Origin: Thermoleophilia bacterium
GTDB taxonomy: Bacteria > Actinomycetota > Thermoleophilia > RBG-16-64-13
Assembly: GCA_016929985.1 (NCBI GenBank)
Contig: JAFGIH010000264.1
Span: 1-6,172 of the forward strand
Length of the DNA: 6,172 nt
Reading direction: 5' to 3'
The notes under the pieces are model-generated. The model ran no database searches. It was not told the origin of the DNA and saw only the letters and a list, made by a program, of their open reading frames with translations. The translations under genes and the position numbers were made by a program. Within the stretch, counting starts at the first letter, position 1; each line of letters starts with the position of its first letter. Positions 1 through 5,203 of this stretch are shown in pieces.

Positions 1-76
1 GGGGCTTGCTCGTGCCCATGCGCGACGATCGCCCCGCGGCGAGGATCACAGCAGCGGTCTTGTTGTCAGGATCCAT
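1..76 (-). CDS. MobA/MocA-like nucleotidyltransferase, N-terminal fragment cut by the window edge
   Basis: Seen: reading leftwards from an ATG at 76-74 there are 25 codons open to the edge, MDPDNKTAAVILAAG followed by RSSRMGTSKP. The segment VILAAGRSSRMGTSKP is the LAAGxSxRMGxxK signature that binds the NTP in MobA-like NTP transferases. Known: this family includes MocA (CTP:molybdopterin cytidylyltransferase) and MobA (guanylyltransferase), both cytoplasmic enzymes that finish the molybdenum cofactor. Adjacency to XdhC favours a MocA-like or DVU_1551-like role, because XdhC serves xanthine-oxidase-family enzymes that often use the cytosine dinucleotide cofactor. The start is supported by a modest GGACAGG at 92-86, nine bases upstream, and by the GTG just upstream running straight into a stop. 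Only the first ~25 of about 200 residues are visible. Other sugar or IspD-like nucleotidyltransferases share the motif, so the substrate is inferred from context only. Confidence 0.8.
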   Translation of the reverse strand, partial: MDPDNKTAAVILAAGRSSRMGTSKP

Positions 77-125
77 CAGTCACTGCCTGTCCGACTCGCG
101 CCTCTGGGTCTCACGCCCCCTCGTC
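77..125. other. Short gap between the XdhC and nucleotidyltransferase genes
   Basis: This 49-base gap contains a weak Shine-Dalgarno-like GGACAGG (minus strand, 92-86) for the downstream gene. It shows no T-run or stable hairpin, so the two genes are probably co-transcribed. Confidence 0.6.
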
Positions 126-137
126 TCACGCGCCCGC
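108..137. repeat. Imperfect 15-base tandem duplication over the xdhC stop codon
   Basis: Plus-strand units 108-122 and 123-137 both begin GTCTCACGC and match at 13 of 15 positions. The right-hand copy holds the TGA stop of the XdhC gene and the left-hand copy repeats that TGA just downstream. It is probably a local slippage duplication without regulatory meaning, and it is too short to be sure it is not chance. Confidence 0.35.
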
Positions 138-1163
138 GCCGCTTCTCACCTTGATCAGTTCGGCGACGATACTCACGGCTATCTCTTCCGGCGTCTCCGC
201 ACCTATGGAGATGCCGATCGGCGCGTGAGCTCGGGCGATCTCGTCGGGAGTGAATCCCTGTTCCGCAAGGGCTTGAGATGTCTCGGCCACCTTCTTGCGG
301 CTGCCCATCATGCCGACGTAGCGCGCACGCGTTCCGAGCGCCTGGCTCAGGATCGTCCTGTCATACTGGTGCCCTCTGGTCATGATGACGATATAGGTGT
401 CTTCGTCCACCGGAAGAGTCTCCATGACCCGGTCGAACGACTCGGGCACCACGATGCGGTCGGCGCTGGGGAAACGTACCTCGTTGGCGAAGTCGCCGCG
501 ATCGTCGACGATGGTCGTGAAGAAACCGGTCATGCTGAGCACGGGGACGAGTCTCTGGCCGCAATGTCCCGCTCCGAACACGATGGCCTTTCCGCGCGCC
601 CCCACCAGTTGCACGTAGGTCCCGGCCGGACCGCCCGCCGCCATGAGCCTATCCGAAGACCCGCCCTTGCGGGCCAAGTCCTGCAGCATCTCGACGGGAA
701 GCACAGGATGGCCGACGATGGATCCGTCGGAACGCACCAGACACTTGTTGGCCACGGGGCTTTTTGAGTGCTCACCCGATATGACGGTCACCAGCCACCC
801 CGCTCCGCCCGTCTTGAGTAGGTCGTGCAGGCCGCGGTAGAGGTCCGCGACCTCCGTCTGGGCGGGATCCACATACTCGAGCAGCACGAGCCCTCCACCG
901 CCGCACATCATGCCCAGTTCGGCGGAATCGAATTGCATCATGCGTGTGGCGCCCGCCTTCAGAGCCAGCACGGCGGCCTCGATGACGGCGGCCTCCAGAG
1001 GGCCTCCGCCGACAGTCCCGGCGATCGAGCCGTCGCTTCTCACGAGCATGGACGTGCCGGCATGGCGTGGGGCAGACCCGCGACTATCGAGGATGGTAGC
1101 CCAGGCGAAACTCACGCCCTGCTCGAAGGCAGCCAGCGCTGCACCCACGGTCTCCATGTTCAT
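126..1163 (-). CDS. xdhC: XdhC/CoxI family molybdenum-hydroxylase maturation protein
   Basis: Known role: XdhC proteins bind molybdenum cofactor in the cytoplasm, help it receive its terminal sulfur from a NifS-like desulfurase, and hand it to xanthine-dehydrogenase/aldehyde-oxidase/CO-dehydrogenase type enzymes. Seen: 345 aa with both standard domains. The N-terminal XdhC_CoxI domain covers about residues 5-100, with SRGSAPRHAG near 28-37, GTVGGGPLEAAVIEAA near 49-64 and a Cys-Gly-Gly motif (C87). The C-terminal Rossmann-like domain covers about 192-338, with nucleotide loop GAGHCG (197-202), TRGHQYD, YVGMMGSRKK and HAPIGISIGAETPEEIA. The length is normal for two-domain members. I chose ATG at 1163 because AGGGAG (1176-1171) sits seven bases upstream. 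A GTG at 1166 would add one residue. The start overlaps the CoA ligase stop (TGATG), implying translational coupling. The target hydroxylase is not in the window. Function within this variant operon is inferred. Confidence 0.95.
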   Translation of the reverse strand: MNMETVGAALAAFEQGVSFAWATILDSRGSAPRHAGTSMLVRSDGSIAGTVGGGPLEAAVIEAAVLALKAGATRMMQFDSAELGMMCGGGGLVLLEYVDPAQTEVADLYRGLHDLLKTGGAGWLVTVISGEHSKSPVANKCLVRSDGSIVGHPVLPVEMLQDLARKGGSSDRLMAAGGPAGTYVQLVGARGKAIVFGAGHCGQRLVPVLSMTGFFTTIVDDRGDFANEVRFPSADRIVVPESFDRVMETLPVDEDTYIVIMTRGHQYDRTILSQALGTRARYVGMMGSRKKVAETSQALAEQGFTPDEIARAHAPIGISIGAETPEEIAVSIVAELIKVRSGAGA

Positions 1164-2518
1164 CACATCGCTCCCTGCAGGTGTTCGATCGTTCTCTTAC
1201 CCGTACCTCGTCCCCCGCTCTCACCGGTCTGCCAGCTCTGCACCTCGAGCGAGACGGTCCCTCCGGCTATCTCCGCCCCCAGCGAAGGGATGGCGTTCAA
1301 CGCCCGGCTCACTGCTTCGGGTGAGAGGCTGGTGGAACCCTCGCAAAGCCGGACGCGGACCACCAGAGTATCTCCTGTCCGCCCCCTGCCGAACAGCACC
1401 CGGAAGTCCGCGAGGTCCGGAAGGGCGAAAAGGGCCTCGTCCAGATCTCTCTGGCGAAGGAACGCTCCGCCTCGAAGGGTCACCCCGCCCAGGATGCGCT
1501 CGTCGATGTGCGCCAGACGTCTCAGTATGGTGCCACATGGACAGGGCTCGGTGACGAAACGGCTGAGGTCGCCGGTGCGGTAACGGACCAACGGCATGGC
1601 GGTGCGGGTGAGCGTGGTGAACACCACCTCGCCTGTCTCTCCGTCGGCCACCGGCCGGCCGGACAGGGGGTCGACCACCTCGAAGTAGAGATCGGCCTCT
1701 CTCAGGTGGTAACCGGACCGCACAGAGCAGTCCACGCCGCCTCCCAAGCCCATCTCCGTCGAGCCGTAGTGGTTGTAGACGGCACAACCCCACGTCTGCT
1801 CGATCGTTCCGGCCACCACGTGCGGCACCCGGTCGGTGCTCAAAAGAACACTCCTCAGCTCCACGCGGCGTCTGCCCGCACTGAGTCTCGCCAAACCAAG
1901 CACCTGCACGGGGATGCCCACCAGCGCCGTCGCCCTCTCGCGCTGCATCACCTCCAGGGTGCGTTGCGGATCGGAGACCGGACCATGAGGGATACCCTCC
2001 ACATCCATCCGGGCCAGCCCTTCTCTCAGGAGGTCGCCGACGCTGCCGGGCGCCTCGCCGGGGAGCAGGATGAGCACCCGGTCGCCGGGCTCCACCAGGG
2101 TGGACATGCCCCAGTGGAAGAAGTCCCTGGTGAGCTCCTGATCGTCGCAGGTGAAATACACCCGCTTGGGCGGCCCGGTGGTACCCGAAGTAGGCAGCGT
2201 GACGATGCGCTCGACCTCGTCGGGAGGGACGCACACCAGATCGAGAGGCGCCGAACGCAGATCGTCGGGAGTGGTGAAGGGCAGGTCGGCAAGCTGATGC
2301 AGGGAGGAGAGCGAAGTATCTCTGCCTTCCAGGAGCCTGTCGTAGAACCGGCTCCTCTCCCGCACGAGCGACAGGGTCTCGTTGAGCTTCGCGAGTTGGT
2401 ATGACTCGAGAGCTTCGAGCGAGAGAGGGGACACCGGGGCCGCGTTGGGCCGTTCGTGCCCGCCGATCTTGGCGGCGATCCATGAGTCCAGAGGCGTGAT
2501 GGCCACGGGAACGGTCAT
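1163..2518 (-). CDS. PaaK-like AMP-forming acyl/aryl-CoA ligase (DVU_1553-like)
   Basis: This is an adenylate-forming ligase expected to activate a carboxylic acid with ATP and pass it to CoA; the substrate is unknown. Seen in the 451-aa product: the phosphate-binding loop TSGTTGPPK (110-118), the aromatic/acceptor motif NHYGSTEMG (249-257), GETGEVVFTTL (293-303) and YRTGDLSRF (313-321), and a C-terminal GTGK (438-441) in the place of the catalytic lysine. C264, H271, C326 and C328 (within DCSVRSGYH and EPCPCG) match the probable Zn site of phenylacetate-CoA ligase relatives. The usual PaaK DDM-(I)xxRGxNVFP stretch is replaced by ERILGGVTLRGGAFL, so it is not ordinary PaaK. ATG at 2518 overlaps the radical SAM stop (ATGA), with AGAGG six bases upstream. 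The frame runs open far into the preceding gene, but that extension is not protein-like. In Desulfovibrio (from memory) a similar ligase, DVU_1553, sits with an NTP transferase, XdhC and a radical SAM protein, matching this layout. Confidence 0.93.
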   Translation of the reverse strand: MTVPVAITPLDSWIAAKIGGHERPNAAPVSPLSLEALESYQLAKLNETLSLVRERSRFYDRLLEGRDTSLSSLHQLADLPFTTPDDLRSAPLDLVCVPPDEVERIVTLPTSGTTGPPKRVYFTCDDQELTRDFFHWGMSTLVEPGDRVLILLPGEAPGSVGDLLREGLARMDVEGIPHGPVSDPQRTLEVMQRERATALVGIPVQVLGLARLSAGRRRVELRSVLLSTDRVPHVVAGTIEQTWGCAVYNHYGSTEMGLGGGVDCSVRSGYHLREADLYFEVVDPLSGRPVADGETGEVVFTTLTRTAMPLVRYRTGDLSRFVTEPCPCGTILRRLAHIDERILGGVTLRGGAFLRQRDLDEALFALPDLADFRVLFGRGRTGDTLVVRVRLCEGSTSLSPEAVSRALNAIPSLGAEIAGGTVSLEVQSWQTGESGGRGTGKRTIEHLQGAM

Positions 2519-3951
2519 GCCGTGCCTCTGTGAAGTGGACGGCCGCTGCTGTCGGTGAGGTTGTACGCGCAGAAGGGGATGATCTTCCCTCCGGGCTTGA
2601 CCACATGAAGACAGCAGTTGCGGAGGCGCTCGAGGTCGAGATTCCACGCGTCCTGGAATGCCATCGCCGTGATGGTGAAGCCGTAGGTGCGGACTCTGTC
2701 CAGGAACTCGTCCAGGGAGGCCATCGGCTCGCCGGCCGGGGCTTCCGCGGCGGGCGCCACGCTTGGTGCGGCAGCCACGGACGCTGAGCCGGCCGCGGCG
2801 GCGCTTCGCTCGCGGCAGGCCTCCGGACTGGCCGTGAGAGGCCAGTGGCGCGCGACGAACTCCCGCTTTCTCTCCGCGGGGCTGAGGGCCGGCCCCTTCT
2901 GACAGCACGGGCGGGGCTCGGCTGCGCGCCCCAGCGCGCTCACCGACCCGTCGGGCATCAGCACGTAGTCCCCATGGAACGAGCACAGGGAGTGCTCGCA
3001 ACCCGACGCCCGCAGGCTTTCCGCGGGGATGAGACCCTTGGTCTGGCTCTCGATCGCCCGCATGAGCTCGGGGAGGGTGTACCGGTCTTGGTCGCGCGGC
3101 TCCCGCGGGAAGCGCCCGAAGTAGCTGATGGGCTGGAAGTGCACGCCCCGTACGTACGGGAGTCTGTGCATCGCGTACTCGATGATTTGGCCGATCTCAT
3201 CGGTGTTGAGGCCGGGGACCAGGGTGGGCACCAGCACGATGCCCAGGCCGGCCGCGGCGCAGTTCTCTAGAGCCCTGTCTTTTCTCTCGCGCAGGGCCTG
3301 GCCGCGGAGGGTCTCGTAGTCACGGTCGCTCAGGCCGTCGAACTGCAGGAACACGGTGGAGAGGCCCGCAGCCTTCAGGACGCCCGCGTAGCCGGGATCG
3401 TCCGCGAGCCGCAGGCCGTTGGTGTTGAGCTGGATGAAGGAGAAGCCCATCGCCCGGCCCATCGAGATGATCTGCGGCAGGTCGTCGCGCATGGTCGGCT
3501 CTCCGCCGGAGAGCTGGATGTTGCACGTGCCGACGCTGTCGAGAAGCAGACGGTACCACCCGGCGATCTCTTCGAGGCTGGGGTCTGGACCGGACCATTC
3601 GCCGGACGAGGCGAAGCAGACGGGGCACCCGAGATCGCAGCGCGCGGTGACCTCCAGCAACACGCAGCACGTGCCCTGCGCGTGCTCGGGACAGAGGCCG
3701 CAATCGTGGGGGCAACCGCTCTGGCGCTCCGTCTGAGTGGTGGCGGGCCGGCTTGGGGGTTTGCTCCTATACCACGACTCCAGGGCGGGAGGGCCGCGCC
3801 AGATGACCGTTCTCCATTCGCCGTGCTCCGGGCACTTCTTGTAGAGGTAGACGTCGGCCCCCTCGCGCACGCGCCGCGCGGGCACGGTGCGGAGGCATAC
3901 CGGGCAGACGCTCTCGGTTGCGGACTCCGCGCTCTCCTGATGCTCAGGCAT
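2515..3951 (-). CDS. trsS: Multi-cluster radical SAM protein, TrsS-like (Cys form), related to MJ0619/Tes enzymes
   Basis: Seen (478 aa from the chosen start): an N-terminal knuckle CPVC (16-19) followed by YKKCPEHGEW (C40); a Cys-rich stretch CPHDCGLC (80-87) and CC (95-96); the radical SAM cluster motif CDLGCPVC (105-112, CxxxCxxC); GGEP (149-152) for SAM; NTNG (176-179) and QFDG (203-206); more cysteines at 318, 323, 349-350; an Ala/Pro-rich linker at about 381-408; and a C-terminal module WNLDLERLRNCCLHVV ending in IPFCAYNLT (C446, C447, C461). Known: this architecture occurs in MJ0619 (pterin methylation) and Tes (lipid C-C bond formation), and in the TrsS group, some of whose members carry selenocysteine. 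Here both C-terminal codons are plain TGC TGT. The neighbours favour TrsS. Start: ATG at 3951 has GGAGGGG four bases upstream and lies just before the first Cys pair. ATG 3978 and GTG 4038 (GTGA overlap with the previous gene) are alternatives. The substrate is unknown. Confidence 0.93.
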   Translation of the reverse strand: MPEHQESAESATESVCPVCLRTVPARRVREGADVYLYKKCPEHGEWRTVIWRGPPALESWYRSKPPSRPATTQTERQSGCPHDCGLCPEHAQGTCCVLLEVTARCDLGCPVCFASSGEWSGPDPSLEEIAGWYRLLLDSVGTCNIQLSGGEPTMRDDLPQIISMGRAMGFSFIQLNTNGLRLADDPGYAGVLKAAGLSTVFLQFDGLSDRDYETLRGQALRERKDRALENCAAAGLGIVLVPTLVPGLNTDEIGQIIEYAMHRLPYVRGVHFQPISYFGRFPREPRDQDRYTLPELMRAIESQTKGLIPAESLRASGCEHSLCSFHGDYVLMPDGSVSALGRAAEPRPCCQKGPALSPAERKREFVARHWPLTASPEACRERSAAAAGSASVAAAPSVAPAAEAPAGEPMASLDEFLDRVRTYGFTITAMAFQDAWNLDLERLRNCCLHVVKPGGKIIPFCAYNLTDSSGRPLHRGTA

Positions 3952-3953
3952 GG

Positions 3954-3960
3954 CCCCTCC
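3954..3960 (-). promoter_or_regulatory. Ribosome binding site deciding the radical SAM start
   Basis: GGAGGGG on the minus strand lies four bases before ATG 3951 and is the strongest Shine-Dalgarno match among the three candidate starts. ATG 3978 has only a short AGG, and GTG 4038 has AGAGG four bases upstream. Confidence 0.6.
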
Positions 3961-3976
3961 AGATGGCTCCACGAGC

Positions 3977-3982
3977 ATTGTA
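3977..3982 (-). promoter_or_regulatory. Possible -10 element (TACAAT) ahead of the radical SAM gene
   Basis: TACAAT on the minus strand differs from TATAAT at one position and stands out in very GC-rich surroundings. It sits about 26 bases before ATG 3951, leaving room for a short leader containing the GGAGGGG site. No convincing -35 hexamer lies about 17 bases further upstream, so this is only a weak candidate for an internal promoter that would let the operon run separately from the ARPP-1 gene. Confidence 0.22.
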
Positions 3983-4034
3983 CCTGGCGAGGGCTGCGGC
4001 CCGGCCCTACCCGGCGCCCCAGCAGTCTCCCCGG

Positions 4035-5099
4035 TCACGCCGCCTCTCGCGGGAACAACGACACCTGCAGGAACTCCTCGTTCCAGGCGAGTCCGGAGCC
4101 GGACAGGGACCGCGACCTCAGACGGATGTCTTCACCAAGGTCCACGGCGCTCTGCGCCTCGATCTCGGCGTCGCCCAATTCGGCGAAGAGTCGGAGCGCC
4201 GCCGACTCGGGGTCGAAGTCGGAGCGCTCCTGGGTGTCCGAAGGCGCCAGCTGCTCTATGCCGCCCCTGGCGAAGAACTCGCGCTTGTTGGTCGAGACGA
4301 GGGCCTCCAACGCATACCCGCGCAGAAGCTTCGGGTAGAGCCGCCCGAAGTGCTTGGCCGGCCGCAGCAGGTCGGCGCAGACGAAGCGGCCTTCGAAGAA
4401 GACCATCGCGCCGACGGTCTCCGCTGCCCTTTCGTTCTCAGAGAAGTCGAGGGCGCGGACGTAGTCGTCGACATCGCGGCCACGGGACTTGAAAGTGTCG
4501 GCCAAGGCTGCAGTCTCCGATTCGACGCCAAGGCAGACCGAGGTGCGGGAGACCTCTTCCCAGACCTCGGCCTGAGCGCCACCGAACCGCGAAGCCCGCT
4601 CTTCTTGAGACTCGAGACGCCCGCTCCGAACCCCCCCGGCCACGGCCGCTGCGTGCCTGCGCACGAGAGACTCCTTCTCCATTCTGAGGCTGGGGTGGGC
4701 GGCGTAGGCGCCGGCGGAGAACGCGGCCGACCTGCGACTCCAACGGCCCTGCTCCACACACGACACCGGGAGCACGCTCTTGCCGACCCCGACCAAGACG
4801 GTGGCGTTGGAGATGCGGTTTTGCTTCGCGCCCACGAGCTCCTCGCCGTCGAAGATCAGCACCGGCCACGGACCCTCGTTGGCCGCCGTGAGGTAGGGAA
4901 CAGAGCCGGTCTCGTCGATCTCGGTGATGGTCAGGGCGCCCCGCGCCAGCGCTTCACCCAGCAGGACGTACTTGGCGTGGCACTCGGTGGCGGACAGCAG
5001 GGGCAGCACGCACAGCCCCTCGTAGCTTCTCGGCGTGCCGAACCGCAGGCCTTTCGCCGCCTGCCGGAACATCTGAGCGTGTGGACCATGCCCGTTCAT
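4035..5099 (-). CDS. ARPP-1 family domain protein
   Basis: Seen: a 354-aa soluble protein with no signal peptide or membrane segment. Its diagnostic stretches are LTITEIDETGSVPYL (56-70), LIFDGEELVGAKQNR (81-95), VLPVSCVEQGRWS (109-121) and a C-terminal GLAWNEEFLQVSLF (336-349). The middle (about 140-200) is charged and probably helical. Known: these motifs define the ARPP-1 domain, named for association with ADP-ribose glycohydrolase and rhodanese-phosphatase genes in predicted NAD/ADP-ribose processing or conflict systems; I know of no established biochemical activity. ATG 5099 was chosen because AGGGAGGG lies four bases upstream (5111-5104). An upstream in-frame start at 5174 would add 25 residues of charged, non-conserved sequence. 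Its TGA overlaps a GTG in the radical SAM frame (GTGA), so coupling to the next gene is possible. No ADP-ribose glycohydrolase or rhodanese gene is visible nearby, so the conflict-system role is unproven here. Confidence 0.9.
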   Translation of the reverse strand: MNGHGPHAQMFRQAAKGLRFGTPRSYEGLCVLPLLSATECHAKYVLLGEALARGALTITEIDETGSVPYLTAANEGPWPVLIFDGEELVGAKQNRISNATVLVGVGKSVLPVSCVEQGRWSRRSAAFSAGAYAAHPSLRMEKESLVRRHAAAVAGGVRSGRLESQEERASRFGGAQAEVWEEVSRTSVCLGVESETAALADTFKSRGRDVDDYVRALDFSENERAAETVGAMVFFEGRFVCADLLRPAKHFGRLYPKLLRGYALEALVSTNKREFFARGGIEQLAPSDTQERSDFDPESAALRLFAELGDAEIEAQSAVDLGEDIRLRSRSLSGSGLAWNEEFLQVSLFPREAA

Positions 5100-5203
5100 C
5101 GTGCCCTCCCTTTCTCGGGTGCGGGCGCCCTCGATCTGCCGCGGACGCCCCCGCTGGTCGAAAGAGTCTGGCACACCGGCCGGACAGGAAGAGCTGAGGC
5201 CGC
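5100..5203. other. Spacer between serpin and ARPP-1 genes
   Basis: This 104-base gap holds the ARPP-1 ribosome binding site and two short perfect palindromes (CCGGCCGG near 5177 and GGGCGCCC at 5123-5130). Neither has a loop and T-run typical of an intrinsic terminator. I see no good -35/-10 pair, although this is the most likely place for a promoter driving the genes to the left. Confidence 0.5.
5104..5111 (-). promoter_or_regulatory. Ribosome binding site of the ARPP-1 gene
   Basis: AGGGAGGG on the minus strand ends four bases before ATG 5099. It is a strong purine-rich match and decides the start against the in-frame upstream codon at 5174. Confidence 0.65.

Noticed and set aside
6..767. 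253-codon plus-strand frame over xdhC
   Set aside because: It is the antisense shadow of a well-conserved XdhC sequence, with no recognisable domain.
1221..2606. 461-codon minus-strand frame overlapping the CoA ligase
   Set aside because: It is an out-of-frame shadow, Arg/Gly-rich with no motifs, while the other frame carries all adenylation motifs.
2519..3001. Upstream extension of the CoA ligase frame by 161 codons
   Set aside because: It lies entirely inside the radical SAM gene, is Arg/Gly/Pro-rich with no family resemblance, and the ATG at 2518 with ATGA overlap starts right where the ligase-like sequence begins.
3990..4010. Hairpin GGGC-CGCA-GCCC upstream of the radical SAM gene
   Set aside because: The four-base-pair stem is too short and no T-run follows, so it is neither a credible terminator nor an attenuator.
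5123..5182. GGGCGCCC and CCGGCCGG palindromes as a terminator after the serpin
   Set aside because: Both are loop-less 8-base palindromes expected in GC-rich DNA, and no T-run follows on the minus strand.
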